Part shown: one piece after another, positions 11,212 to 23,000 of the stretch
Layout of the letters: every line of letters begins with the position of its first letter
How positions within the stretch are numbered: the first letter of the stretch is position 1
Origin: Auricularia sp. M13
Taxonomy: Eukaryota; Basidiomycota; Agaricomycetes; Auriculariales; Auriculariaceae
DNA length: 64,000 nt
Assembly (NCBI GenBank): GCA_037042915.1
Contig: CM073200.1
Location: 1,364,001-1,428,000, forward strand
Reading direction: 5' to 3'
Notes under the pieces: model-generated
What the model saw: the letters and a program-made list of their open reading frames with translations, nothing else
Told to the model about the DNA's origin: nothing
Database searches by the model: none
Made by a program: the position numbers and the translations under genes

Positions 11212-12666
11212 ATGCAAGCATCGCTCAATGGAGCCTCCTTGAAGCGTGAATGAAACTTTTCCAAACCACACAATCATTCGAGCTCTGATTAAGCCATGAC
11301 AGACAGAATTTACCAAAGCCCTGACTTGTCTCACCAAATACGGCGACGAGCTGACACTTCACGTGTACCCTGATTCGCTCGAGCTCTCGGTAATCAATAG
11401 TGCCAAGTCAGCATTCGTCAAGCTGCGGCTGCTACGAGATATCTTCGACAAGTACATTGTACCGCCGCAAGCAGATGAGGAGGTGGCAGCCGGCTCGCTT
11501 CAGACGAAGGTAAGCCAGCGCCGTAGTCAACTCCAGCCAATAACTTAGGCTCGCAGGTTCTGCTATCGAACTTGCGACCTAGCAGCGGCGAGAAAAATAT
11601 CGAATCCGTTGAACTCCAGTTGCAAGAGGGTGACGAGGACGACGAGCTAGAAACACGGTTGCTCATAAAAATTCACTGCAAAAAGGACGCGATGCGGACA
11701 CATCGTATTCCGCTCGCCCACGCGGACAATTCGCAGCCGATTTTGGAGTCCAACCCGCGTAATCGAGTCAGTATTGGAGCGCGCGCCGTGCGCGAGGTGC
11801 TCGAGCACTTTCCTACCTCCCGTATGAACAAGTCAGACCCGCAGCTCGCTTGGGATTTCGACCGTGACGAAGTTCGCGTCCGCACACGCCCGGCGGCCGC
11901 AGACAAAGGTTCAGACCTCAGCACCCAGCTCAGCATCTCAAGCGACGTTTTCGACTCCTACGACGTTCTGGACGTGCCGCTGGGCATTGCCTTTCCCTTG
12001 CGGGAATTCTCGGTAGGTCAACTCCTCTTGCAGCGTCTGTGTCTGATGAACTAGGCCGCAACGGCACTTTCAGAAGCACTGTCCACCCCGCTTGACTTGA
12101 CCATCTCCGAGCCTGGCGAGCCGCTTCAGCTTCAGATCGACCATAGCGCCATGGTGGTCACATGCATAATCAGCACGTCGGCGACGGTAACGGGGCAGAG
12201 CACGCAGCAGAGTGTGAACGTGAAGCGGCAGCGCACAGAGAGCGTTGCGCCACCCGCGAAACGCCGCGCCAGCACGCTGGTCATGGGCCGGACGCCAGTG
12301 GCCAGTCGCGCAGCAAGCGCGGCGCCGGACGGCTCACTCTTCAACCCGCAGGCGCAGTCTACGCCACGTCCGCCCACGCAGCCGAACGGCGTATCGACGC
12401 CGCTCGCCCCCGGGCAACCACTTTTCCTGCCCGGCACCGCGTCTTACCAGCACCGCACAATTGACAACGAGCCGTTGTTCCTGCCCAGCGGCACGCAACT
12501 GACGCAACACGACGAAGAAGTGCTCCGCGCGAATGGATTGGGCGACATGGACGCCGACGATGTTGCGGAGATGATGGCGGGCTTGGAGGACGACTTCTTG
12601 GAAGACGAACTGCCTGCAACCCAGGCACCTAGCGCCAAGGACTTCCGCCCTCTGTTCGAAGACTGA
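11212..12666 (+). CDS. rad9: Rad9, DNA-damage checkpoint clamp subunit
   Basis: Four exons: 11212-11245, 11307-11509, 11557-12012, 12055-12666; 434 residues. Rad9 forms the PCNA-like 9-1-1 ring with Hus1 and Rad1, is loaded at damage sites and activates the ATR-type checkpoint kinase. The start MQASLNGASLKQFTKALTC, then LHVYPDSLELSVINSAKSAF and LRDIFDKYIV, match the first PCNA-like half. FPLREFSAATALSEAL and DLTISEPGEPLQLQ match the second. The C-terminal tail from about residue 260 is Ser/Thr/Pro-rich and disordered with acidic patches, as expected for the phosphorylated Rad9 tail. The start is set by the conserved MQAS and splice phase. Introns are 61, 47 and 42 bases. Confidence 0.92.
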
Positions 12667-12981
12667 CAAAGTCTGTACCTGAATCCCTTGGGTCGCGCCT
12701 GGTGCCTGCGTGTTTTTTTAACTTATCATTTACGATATGATTCGTGCGTAGAATTGCAAATATTGATCTTGCCTTTGGTTGCTGATGTTTTGGGGCCATG
12801 TCGAATTGATCCAGTGCTGTGCTTGCTCAGAACGTTGCTTGTACTCATTCAAGTTCGTCGCTCGATTTGCCCGATGTCCAGTCTCATACTAAGAACTATT
12901 CTATACAGCCTATTATCCGTATAATCGCAGAGCACGCCCAAAGAACCTGTTGATACGTCTTCCTCCACGATGCCGTACTAA
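12667..12981. other. Short convergent intergenic region
   Basis: About 315 bases between the 3' ends of the Rad9 and F-box genes, T-rich. Nothing else seen. Confidence 0.6.
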
Positions 12982-14367
12982 TCAATCATCGAAAAGATCC
13001 ATTAGATCTTGGGCGAACTGGTCGCCTGTCTCGTCCAGAACAACACCAGCGCTGCATTCTTCCGTCCACATCTCAGAATCGTCCCTGGTCTCCACTCGCA
13101 GTGCGGCGGGCTCGTCCGCGTCGTTAATCACCTCGAAGGAGACGTTCGCAATGCCCACGCCGGCACTCGCGCGCAGTGCAAGAAACGCGTGCACGTCGTC
13201 CAGCTGGACATCACCGCCGATCTTCAGTTTCGTCAGCCCCGGGCAGACTGCAGCCCCGCGTCGTGCAATCCCGTGCAGCACTTGGGGTGTGCACTGCAAT
13301 CTTCTGAGCGCGAGGGACTTGAGCTGCGGGAATCCTACCCGCAGGAAGTCAACTATGGTGCACGGTGCAGCTGTGATCCGATGCAGGGTCAGGGAGGCGA
13401 TTGGGGCGCGTGCAAATGCCGGCGCATGTGGCAAGCCGGCGAGGCCCGTTAGGACGAGCGTGCGCAGGGAATCTACGATAGCCATGCGGGCGACCGCGTC
13501 CAGCGTCGCGGCTGAGGCGTGGCCGAGCGTCAGGCTCCGCAAAGATGGTGCGGCAGACGGCGCGGCAGGAAATGCTGCGACGAGCGGCCCTGCGGCGAGC
13601 AGAGCCAGCTCCTCCAGGCTTGGGCTTGCTCGAATGATTCTGGATAGCGTGTATGCGGTGGGCTGCATGCTGGGGTGCATGTAGCTCAGATGGAGCGACC
13701 TCAAGTTCCTGCCGCCCAGTGGACTCTCGATCCAATCCCAATGGACGCCCTGAAACTCTACCTGCTTGAGCATGGGCATCCCCCCTGTAAATAATGCAAG
13801 TCGGGGTGCGGGGAGGCTGTTATCGAGCGGGGCGCAGAGGGCTAGGTCAAGGACTTCCAGTGCTGGTGCTCCTCGGCTCGTGAAGGTCTGAGCTAGAAGG
13901 AATAACGGAAAGTAGACGTCGCAGTGAAAGACCAGGGTGCGAATGCGGTGGACGTGCGACCAGAGCAGCCGGAGTGCGCGGTGTACGTCGCTCGTCGAGA
14001 GCCAATGGACCATGCGTTGCCGTTCTTTCCGCTCAGCGACAGCGGCATTGACATACTGGATGCTGCGAACCCAGTTGATTTTGACGTTCAGGTTCGCGTC
14101 GCGTGATCGTCTCAGGTAAGCAACGTCGCGTTCGAATCTCGGTGGCACCGCTGAGTGCTCGTCAAGCTGGAAACTGATCGTTGTCCATAAGGAAGACGTG
14201 TCAAGGGCGATTGCGCGAAAACGACGACATATAGACGATAAGACATGAGCGGATGTGCGAGGGCTGCACAATTTGAAGATGGCAGATATAAGTTCGTCCG
14301 GGAGATCAACGATCGATGGTGTAGCATCGGGAGTCGCTACAGCTGCGTCCTGTACAAGTGGGGACAT
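12982..14367 (-). CDS. F-box protein with leucine-rich-like C-terminus
   Basis: Single exon of 461 residues. F-box at about residues 18-63: VDLPDELISAIFKLC, ICRRFRAIALDTSSLW. The remainder has repeated Leu-rich strands (LRSLHLSYMHPS, LEELALLAAG, LRSLTLGHA, LKSLALRRL) typical of the large Agaricomycete F-box/LRR-like family. It probably acts as a substrate-recruiting subunit of an SCF ubiquitin ligase; the target is unknown. Convergent with rad9. Intronless, with the first ATG of the open frame used. Confidence 0.88.
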   Translation of the reverse strand: MSPLVQDAAVATPDATPSIVDLPDELISAIFKLCSPRTSAHVLSSICRRFRAIALDTSSLWTTISFQLDEHSAVPPRFERDVAYLRRSRDANLNVKINWVRSIQYVNAAVAERKERQRMVHWLSTSDVHRALRLLWSHVHRIRTLVFHCDVYFPLFLLAQTFTSRGAPALEVLDLALCAPLDNSLPAPRLALFTGGMPMLKQVEFQGVHWDWIESPLGGRNLRSLHLSYMHPSMQPTAYTLSRIIRASPSLEELALLAAGPLVAAFPAAPSAAPSLRSLTLGHASAATLDAVARMAIVDSLRTLVLTGLAGLPHAPAFARAPIASLTLHRITAAPCTIVDFLRVGFPQLKSLALRRLQCTPQVLHGIARRGAAVCPGLTKLKIGGDVQLDDVHAFLALRASAGVGIANVSFEVINDADEPAALRVETRDDSEMWTEECSAGVVLDETGDQFAQDLMDLFDD

Positions 14368-14671
14368 CCCGAGACTAGAAGGGAGGAAGAGGGGTGCTAT
14401 GGAGGAGAACCTGAGTTGACAGTTTCGCTCGACTTAAAGGGCTGGTGCCACATGGAAATTCTGGACCACCGAGGCAGTTCCTTACTCTTTGTTCGTGCGG
14501 GGTATCAGAGCGCGATGATTCCTCTATTGTTTCAATACCAAACCAAATTCTAGCATCGTCCAAGCCACGCAGCAGAAAAATTAGAAATATCCTTTACTGC
14601 ATGAAGGGGCAATGGAAATACAAGAAGATACAGGGGGGAAAGTGTAACTGTTTCGCAGCAACATTCAGGTG
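14368..14671. other. Intergenic region between F-box gene and split C2H2 gene
   Basis: About 300 bases, upstream of the F-box gene and downstream of the C2H2 tail. No feature recognised. Confidence 0.5.
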
Positions 14672-14791
14672 CTAAGTTGCCCAGAAGAAGGGCTCTGTAA
14701 TATCGTGGTTGCAGAATTCATTCGGCATGGGGCTAGGGGCCAGAGCGTGCGTGCCATGATCGTGCACCCAACCGCTGAGATCCATGGATAC
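14672..14791 (-). pseudogene. 3' part of a C2H2 zinc-finger gene split by the Ty3/gypsy insertion
   Basis: Host gene fragment encoding about 38 residues (...SMDLSGWVHDHG...) and ending TEPFFWAT at a TAG (14674-14672). It abuts the left LTR. The frame continues that of the finger-bearing part at 26,943-27,660, and a shared 4-base ATAC lies at both element borders (14788-14791 and 26943-26946), as expected for a target-site duplication. The acidic/aromatic tail resembles those of the other C2H2 members in the window. Confidence 0.75.
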
Positions 14792-15567
14792 TGACGCGCA
14801 GGTTCCGGGGCAGAAGGAGCTAGGCTGTCGGGGGCGGGGACCCGGTAGGAATACTAGCCCGAATAGCACTGAGAGCGGATAAATCCCCTATATGCGTACT
14901 AAATAGACTGATCGTGTCGATAGGGAGTGTCGGGGTAGCTGTCAGAAGGTTGGCCGCCTATCTGACGCTTTGAGAACTGCTTTGAGGGATGCTGAGAGCC
15001 GGAATGAGCTGAGGGGCTGAGAACTGCTGAGAGAGAGAGGGGGGCTATATTCTGGGGATCAAAGCACGTAGTCAGAGGTTTAAGTACAGTCAGAGCGAGC
15101 ATATGGGTGACGGAGAGCCGGATCTCAAGCCGTGTACAGCAGACGGAGGCAGAAAGTCGAGACGGTGCAGGAGTGGACAAAACAAGAAAGTAAAGGTCGG
15201 AATATGCGCAGAATGGCGAGGCGAGGCGAACGGTATGCGATATGAGGGGTCAAGAACGAGAGGGAAGTAGGGAGGCGACGTCCAGACAGGGGGAGAGCGG
15301 GAGCAACGCTGCTGATGGCAGCGGCATGATTTGATAATGCTGCTGCGGTCCTCCCGGGCTGGTACGTCCGGATTAATGGTGGAATGCGAAGACGAGGGCT
15401 TAGGCGGATAGACAGGGAGCGGACGCGAGCGAGTGCGACGGGATGCGACGTGCGAGGGCTGAGAGTGGCGGTGCTGACAGCGCAAATCCTGCCAAATCGG
15501 GAAGTCCATATGCGGAAACGATGGGTTTCAGTGGTGCGTCCCTCGTTGCCACGAGCACGGCTCGTCA
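14792..15567 (-). repeat. LTR of the Ty3/gypsy element (3' LTR)
   Basis: Starts TGACGCGCAGG and ends GGCTCGTCA on the plus strand. Matches 26167-26942 along its full length. Confidence 0.92.
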
Positions 15568-15638
15568 TATCCCGGGGTACTTAAATAGTGGCCGTCCCTG
15601 GCCACCATAAAAGGCGAGAAGACAGGACTGAGACCGCA

Positions 15639-16530
15639 TGGAAACCACGAACAGCAACAGTACCCCCGACGCCGGCGAAGTGCGCGACAGCGGAGGCGGG
15701 AGCGGTAAGCACGCGTCTCCCACGTCATCGCCTGGCTGACGAGCACAGACATTTGCTTATTCTGTAACGACGGCGGTCACGAGCGCGCCGCTTGCCCGAG
15801 GATGTGAGTGTCGCGAGTCGACGGTGCCCGTACTGACCGACACAGTGCCAGCCGTCGTTTCGAAACGCGTCGGCAGTTCTATCTTGACGAGGTGGAGCTA
15901 GCGAGCGGATCCGTACGTCGAGTCCAGTGTTGACGGTCATTCATGGCTGACAGCGGCGCAGACGGTCGTCGAGAACGCGTTCTTCGGAGCACGCAACCTC
16001 CTCCTCCGTATCGGCCTCCTCACGCAGGACACACAGCGGGCACTCGAGGCAACGTCGGTGGCCGTGTTTTTCGCAGAGCTAACGCTGCTCGCGCACGTCA
16101 TCCATAAAGAGGATCCCGGTCCCTCCGTCGACGGTCAGCGACTCCACGACCTCGTCCGGGACTGTGAGCGTATGGGCGTGAGCGGCACTGCACACAGCGC
16201 GGCTCGATGTCTAATAAATAATTTCAGTTTATCATCGTCAATTACTCCGGTTGCAACAGGATTGGCAGCGACGCGGACGAGCTGTATGAGTGTTTGAAGG
16301 CGAAGCAGGGCCGGCTCTGGAAGCGCATCGAAGCCGGCGATTATTTCGACAGCGGTTTGGGCATGATCAAGAACAAATATGAGGTGTGGGAGGAGCCAGT
16401 GACAGAGGTCGGTGTCGTGGCCGCGCTCTCGCGCGCGCGGGGCGACTGGGGCGGATCGACGATCCCGCTGCGCGACTTCGTTCAAGCGCTGCGCGACGAG
16501 TTCGACAGGTCGACGCGTTACATGTTCTAG
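15639..16530 (+). CDS. Antisense zinc-knuckle gene carried inside the retrotransposon
   Basis: On the strand opposite to gag-pol, between integrase and the 3' LTR. It starts METTNSNSTPDAGEVRD and soon reaches a CCHC knuckle, CLFCNDGGHERAAC (C-x2-C-x4-H-x4-C). Further open segments share good codon composition and are separated by short GT-AG gaps of host intron size. They include FFGARNLLLRIGLLTQ, FFAELTLLAHVI and a final segment ending RDEFDRSTRYMF before a TAG. TATA-like sequences (TTAAATA, CATAAAAG) lie just upstream. The knuckle suggests nucleic-acid binding. I know no named family for it; a regulatory or silencing-related role for the element is inference. Confidence 0.55.
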
Positions 16531-16539
16531 CCGCAGTCG

Positions 16540-17643
16540 TCAGAGTCTGAGGGCATCGTCGTCGTCCGCGGTGTCTTCCTGGTTTTCATCATCGGCGGCG
16601 TCGTCGTCAATCTGTTGTATCAGTCGCAGCTGAGCCTCAGCGGCCACCAATATATCCTCGACGTCGTAGATCATGCCATAACGTGGGAAATAGGGAATGA
16701 CGCGAAAGCGCGCGCAACGCAGGATCGACACTGAGCCGTCAAGCTCGGCGATGGTGTATGCGCCCCCGCTGCGGCGGCGGACGACGACCATAGGACCGTA
16801 GTATCGATCCTCAGTCTTTTTGAGTCCTAGGTCCTTCTCAATGCGGGTGTTGCGGACGAGTACGAGCGAGCCCGGTTCGAATTTCCAGTCACGGACCGAG
16901 CTGCCGTGACGACGCATATAGTCGAGTACGTTCTTGTTGCGCGCGTCGAGCACACGCTCTCGGACAGTCGCAAGGTCGTCTTCACGGCGCTGAAGCTGCC
17001 GGGCACGCAACGTGATGAGCTCAGTCGTGGAGAGGGGGAAATCGGGCGGCTGGATGAGGTAAGTTGCCTCGGCGAGGTCGAGCGGCATGACGGGCTCAAC
17101 ACCGTGCGCCATATAGAACGGCGACATCCCCGTGATTTTGCGCACTGTCACGCGTTCCGCCCATAGTACGAGGTGGTAAACGTCGTGCCAGCGCGACATG
17201 TCGCCGTCGCAGAGCTTGACCAACGACTCGCGAACGTCGTAGTGCTTGTGCTCCACCGCGCCGTTCGCCTGCGAGTTGTAGCCAGAAATCCGTATATGCC
17301 TGATGCCATAACGACGCTCGAGCTCTTCCAGTGCTGCGACGAACGGCTTGCCATTGTCGGTGATCCACTCGTAGCAGAAGCCCCATCGGCAGAGGATCTG
17401 CTCGAAGAAGAATTCCGCGAGACTTTTCGCTGTTTCGCGGCGCAACGCGCGCGCCTCTGGCGAGCCCGTGAGGCTGCAGCGCGCCTGTACGAGATACTTG
17501 AAGCCGCGTGAATTCGGTAGGTGCATGGTGTCGATGTACACGCGCTGGAAGAGCGTAGCGATCCTCGCGACGGTCGGCGGAATCTTCAGCTTGAAGGTCG
17601 AACGCCGCTGGCAGACGTCGCACGTCGAGCAATACCAACGCAC
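16540..17643 (-). other. Integrase core region of the Ty3/gypsy element
   Basis: About 367 codons open: CSTCDVCQRRSTFKL linker, then a catalytic core with IDTMHLPN, WITDNGKPF and a C-terminal region resembling gypsy integrases. No chromodomain seen. It lies immediately left of the nested DNA transposon. Confidence 0.88.
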
Positions 17644-17668
17644 GTCCTCGGCGAGGGACCCCTAGAAA

Positions 17669-17942
17669 ACCGTGCGCAGGGTCCGTGCGCATCCGTGCGC
17701 AAGAATATTCGTGCGCAGAACTTCCGTGCGCAGGGTTAGAACTTTCGTGCGCATGAGTTTAACTTTCGTGCGCAGGGTCCAAATGTCCGTGCGCACTTTT
17801 CAAAATCCGTGCGCAGAATCCTGGTCATCCGTGCGCATGAAATGTGCTTTCGTGCGCAATTTTCACAATCCGTGCGCAGGCTCCTGATATCCGTGCGCAG
17901 TTTTCACAATCCGTGCGCAAAGTACAAAATCCGTGCGCAGTG
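17669..17942. repeat. Left subterminal array of CGTGCGCA repeats
   Basis: About 15 copies of (T/C)CGTGCGCA in the same orientation, spaced roughly 9-30 bases. Probable transposase-binding sites of the DNA element. Confidence 0.85.
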
Positions 17943-18233
17943 TGAAAAACATCAAAAATCTTTTGAAGATGTATATCATAGATGTATTTATGGCACTGTG
18001 TGCATTGATAGAGGTGCACATCTCTAGTGTCAACTATTTTAGATAAACTACTGTGCTACATGATTTGTTCGAACTTTCACTTCCACGTTAGTACAGGATC
18101 AGAAATGTTCAGCCAGCATGTCGGTTTGTGTTCTAAGCTGATTTCCTGAAGAGGCTCTAAGTAGGTACTCATAACTCAAAAGATGTTACCTGTTAAGCCT
18201 GCTGTGCCTTGGGGGTTTGCTTGCAAGGATAGT

Positions 18234-18915
18234 TGAACGTCCGGGCGCAGAGAACACTCGAACGAACAACTAGAGCCTTCGGTGCGTTATTGAGCACACC
18301 GGCTACGTCAAGTAGCACGACCGAAGGGACCACGAGCAACAGAGGACTCAGACGAGTAAGTCGGGCGAGGGAAGAACCCAGAGGCGAAGTCGAGAGAGAG
18401 AGAGATAGAGTGTGCGAGGGGCACGACTATGTCGATTTCGTAACTGGGGAGCTAGATACAAAGTCGAGGGTCTTTTATACCTGGGGAGGTGATCCGATGT
18501 AATCGGAGTGTATCCTAGAGACGAAGGAGAGGGGCCTCAAATCAATAGAGATCGTCGTCATCGGCCGATAGGATGAGTAAGAGCGAGTGGGTAAGGTATC
18601 GGGGGATCGGACGAATGACGAGAGGCGAATGACTAAGACGAGTGGAGCGAACCGGATATGAACACTATCGATACCGTAGGGACAAGGCGAGTTATCTGGA
18701 TGTATGCGAGTAAGGAGAGAAGCTAGAGAAGTGAGGGAGAGGTCTAGAGGTAGAGGACGATGAGGAGAACATATCCCGAGCATATGAACACGAGGGGAGA
18801 TAAGCCGGGTATTCGGGAGCTTGACCGAGTTGACCGAGTTGGCCGAGTGACGTAGAATGACGCCGAGTGATGCCGAGGGCACGTGGGGTCCGCGGACCGG
18901 GGCACGGGCGTAACA
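18234..18915 (-). mobile_element. Probable solo LTR nested in the DNA transposon
   Basis: On the minus strand it begins TGTTACGCCCGTGCCCC and ends CGCCCGGACGTTCA, with TATAAAA at 18473-18479 in the expected promoter position. No internal region, and I could not find matching flanking duplications, so the ends are tentative. Confidence 0.45.
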
Positions 18916-19614
18916 TTACCCTCATACAGTTATGTTATGTTAGGTTAGATTAAGCTTGCTAAGGTTAGAACTTATGTTATTTTGGTTCATGAATTCAGGA
19001 GTAATATCCTTTGCAGCCTGAGTAACCATGATTCACTCATCTACTAATAGATTCTAAGCCCTGATCCCAGTTTGGTCAAAAAATCTCAAATGAATTGTCT
19101 GGGTCAAGGAGAGACGAGACACGTGTTTTGGGCCGTGGAGTGGACCTGGAACAAGCCAAAGTTTGCTGTGTCTGCTCCACCACCTCTGTACCACAGAGGT
19201 GCTCACTTTCCTGCATCACACCACCATCCCGTCCCTTCAGATCTTCTTGTTGATTAGATGGGTTCCAACCTCATCCTCACCATGCCATCTCACAGAGGGA
19301 CTTGCACGCCCACACCATATTATACTCAAGTTGCTAGGATGTATTTTCTGTAGTTTGGACTAGTGGTTAAAATGTACATGTTCTTAATGGATTCGAAACA
19401 CCCTCAGTTCAAATCCAGTCATAGACATCCATTTTGTGGCACTCTACCTGTGTTTACTACATTCTGTAGTGTATTAACAAACTGTACTTGAGCAGTCAAT
19501 TGCAACAAGACTTATGGAAATTGTTGGTGTTTGTTAATGAACTTCAATGAGTTCAATCAAGTCGCCTAAATGTGCCAAAGTGAAAAAAATAATGCAGTTA
19601 TGCTTTATACAGAA

Positions 19615-19865
19615 TCCGTGCGCAACACACAAAATCCGTGCGCAGTGTAAGCATGTCCGTGCGCATGTCTACCATGTCCGTGCGCATGTTTCTAACATCC
19701 GTGCGCAGGGTCCAAAATGTCGTGTGCACAAAATCACAATCCGTGCGCAGTCCTCCTTCATCCGTGCGCACAGATTTACAATCCGTGCGCATGATTTCAA
19801 CTTTCGTGCGCAGTGTGAAAAATCCGTGCGCAGTCCGTGCGCATCCGTGCGCAACGTGCGCAACA
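19615..19865. repeat. Right subterminal array of CGTGCGCA repeats
   Basis: About 13 copies, plus degenerate ones, of the motif seen in the left array and in the same plus-strand orientation. Only the extreme right end (20030-20071) shows it inverted. Confidence 0.82.
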
Positions 19866-20071
19866 TGCGCACGGAACTTGAAACCAGTAATTTGACAATA
19901 TCTTGGCCAGTTTTTAAGGTTTGATAGGTTTGTGCACACAGACATGTGCGGGTAGGTGTAAGCTACTGGAATGACCTTCAACAATCATTCTAGGATGTCT
20001 GAACAGTCTTCTAGGGCAGGATTACTGCTGCGCACGGACCTCGCGCACGTGCGCACGGTTTTCTCGTGACC

Positions 20072-23000
20072 CCTCGGCGAGCCCGGGCCACCAGAACCTC
20101 TCGCGAATGAGCGCCTCAGTAGGGAACACGCCTTTGTGCCCGGTGTCGTCGTGCGCGGACTCGAGGATTGCAACGCGCCGAATGGGTTCTTGAATGACGA
20201 TCTTGTGCTTGCCATGTTCGTCGCGACGCATAAGTCGATTTTGAGTCGAAATAAAGAATTTCCCAGCCTGGCGGACGAACCAGGGAATATGCTTGGTCGC
20301 CAGTGTGGATGGTTTCTGGAACGTGCGCAAGTAGGCGTCGAAGTCGGCCAGCTGAGCGTCCTTTCGTCGAAGCGCGTCTGTGCGCGGCGGAACGACGACT
20401 GAGCCGTCTTCGAGTACATTCGTTGGAAGGGACGGGGTGAGACGCGCCGGTACGTCGGATAGCAGGACATGCGCGAAGGGGCCCGCGAAGGGTCCATCCC
20501 GGGGCACTTTGCTGTAAGCGCGCTCCCGCGCGCTGCGATGGCCGTCGGCAATGAGTCTACCAGCGCGGGACACTGTGGGAAGCGTGTGATAGGGCAGCGC
20601 GAGGTGCGCGGCGAACCAGAGACCGAGTGCGCGATCGAGCCATTCTTCCGCGTCGTCAGGCTCTTGGGGATCGTCAGGCGACGGCCGCCAACGTGACAAG
20701 CCGTCAGCGGCAGCATGGCGCTCAGCGGGTACGTGGACGATCTTGATGTTGAAAAGCTGGACGCCCGCGATCCAGCGATTAATGGTGGCGTTCGGCTGAA
20801 GGTCAGGGTGATTGAGCATGCCCTTAATGTACTTCGCGTCCATCTCCACGAGCAGAAGCTGCAGGCCGAACACGTAGATGCGCACATTGCGCAGAGCACG
20901 CCAGAGCCCATACAGTTCGATCTTCGGTTGCGAGTAGCGAGCCTCGACTTCGTTCCAGGCAATGCTGCCGAACCGCGCTGGACAGCGCTCTCCCGCGGGT
21001 CCGAGCTGCAGCAGAATAAAACCCACACCGTAGATGGACGAGTCCACGGCCAGTATGACGTCGCGGTTGCAGCGGTAATCGATGGGCTTAATGCACGGGG
21101 CGCGCGCGACAGCCTCCTTGAGTCGTAACATCGCCTCGTGGCAATCGTCGTCAAATTCGAACGGAATATCTTTCTTGACCAAGTTCGTGAGAGGGCGAGC
21201 GATGAGGGCGAAATTTCGTATCCAAAGGCGAGCAAGGCCGACGGTACCAAGGAAGGCGCGGACGTCGCTTGCGTTCTTGCAGCGCGGCCAGTCAATCACG
21301 CGCTGGACTTTGTCCTGCAGCGGACGACGACCCTCAAAGGAGACCTCGTACCCGACAACGACCAGCCGCGGCACGCAGATTTGAGCCTTCTTGCCCGAGA
21401 TCGAGGCGCCGGCGTGGCGGAGACGTTGGATGATACGGTTGAGCGAATGGGCGTACTCCCAGACGAAGCGTCGAATGCCGTCGTTGTCCGGAATCGTCTC
21501 GTACGAGCCATCGTCCCGTTGATAATGACTGCGTGGGCCTAATGGGTGCACGTCGTCAACAAAGACTTCGACGTTGTCTGGCATCTCGGGGCTGAGTAGG
21601 AATAGCAAGTTTCCATGCTGCACCGCGACCGCGTTCGAATAGCCCTGCGGTAGACATGTGAGACGTAGTGTGCCGACGAGAGTCTGGAACGTCGTGAGAT
21701 CGCGGGAGTCCGGGTGAACAAGCTGCAGGTCGTAGGAGCTGAACTGGTCGAGGGCGCCGATACAGACGCGACCCGCGCAGCGTTCAGAAACCTCGTCCGG
21801 TGATGGAAGCGTCCCTGCGTCGCGTATCGTGACGCTGTTCAACCGCTGGAGATCGTGCACTATTCGTAGAGACGAGCCGTCTTTCTTGACGACGCAAAAC
21901 CAGCCTGAACGGTACGCAGACGTCGACGGCTCGTAGACACCAGCGGCTATCTTGTCCTTCAAGAGCGCAATAACGCGATCGCGGATCGCATGTGGTATAG
22001 GAATATTCCTGTCCGTCCATGGCTCGTGCGGAACGACAGGGAACTTGATTGGAGGGAAGTAGTCACTGCGGAAACGGCGACGCTCGCGTTCCTCCCAAGC
22101 GAAGACCTCCTGGTGCCGCTCAATGATGAACTCGAAGAGCTTGACCTCTTCTTGCCAGAGGAAGTCGTCCTTGGCGAGCGCAAAACCCGCCATTCTCTCT
22201 CGAGTGAGATGCGAAGAGGTGGGTTCCCAGAGCGGCGGGCGCGTCGGTAGCGTTGGCAAACCGTCCATGCAATCTGTGGGCCGATGACGCTCGATACGGA
22301 ACTCCTCGGGCATTCGCTCCTGCAGCGGCTTCACTTTCCGCGCAACGGGCTTGTAGGGCTTCTTCGGGCGACCCGTGTCAGGTTTAGGACCGTCGGGAAC
22401 GTGACGCGCGCCATTGGCGGCGTATTCGACTTTGATTTCGGAGAAGACCTCCGCATACGATTGAAGAGCGGCCGAATCGGGTTGGGCAGGCATATACTGG
22501 ACGTAGAACATGTATTCGTCGTCGTCGTGCGGCGGTAACGAAGCATATTCTACACCAGGCGGAGGATCGGCAGACGGTGGTGCGGACGACGGGTTTGACA
22601 GCTCGTAAACGAGGCAGTCGGCAGACAGACGGACGGCTGACGGATGGACGGATGAACAGCATGACGGAATGACGGACGGGGACGCAGCGGACGGCGGATC
22701 GGACAGCACGGGGCTGGTGGGCGCAGGCGTCGCGGACAGCTCTGGTGCCATGGCACAGGCCGGCGCGTACGTCGCGAGGGAGACGCGGCGCGCGTCTCCC
22801 GGGGTACTTTGCACGATGGCAGGCGTCGCGGTGCGGACACGGTCCGCGAGGTCTTGAGGAACGCGCACTCGTGGCGCGGCGGACGCTGTGCCCGACCGAG
22901 GTGCCGCCAGGACACCTCGGCGCTGATCTACAAATTCGGCGATTAGTCTCGCGCGTTTACGGGGATGAAGGAGGTCCATCAAGTCAACAAGGAGCGGTGC

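Larger units (their letters stand above)
17656..20071. mobile_element. 2.4-kb non-autonomous DNA transposon with 10-bp target duplication
   Basis: Inserted in the retrotransposon pol region. Direct repeats CCTCGGCGAG at 17646-17655 and 20072-20081. The ends are imperfect inverted repeats sharing AGAAAACCGTGCGCA. Both subterminal regions carry arrays of TCCGTGCGCA. No transposase frame seen. A 9-11 base duplication plus subterminal arrays suits a MULE-like element; a KDZ-type mushroom element cannot be excluded. It contains a probable solo LTR at 18234-18915. Confidence 0.82.

Noticed and set aside
19365-19440. tRNA or tRNA-derived SINE (GGACTAGTGGTTAA A box, AGTTCAAATCC B box)
   Set aside because: Spacing is right for pol III boxes but the T and acceptor stems do not pair and no SINE tail or flanking duplication was found. 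A degenerate pseudo-tRNA is possible.
17669-19865. CRISPR-like array because of regularly spaced CGTGCGCA repeats
   Set aside because: The repeats are 8-10 bases with irregular short spacers, lie in a eukaryotic genome and belong to the subterminal regions of a DNA transposon.
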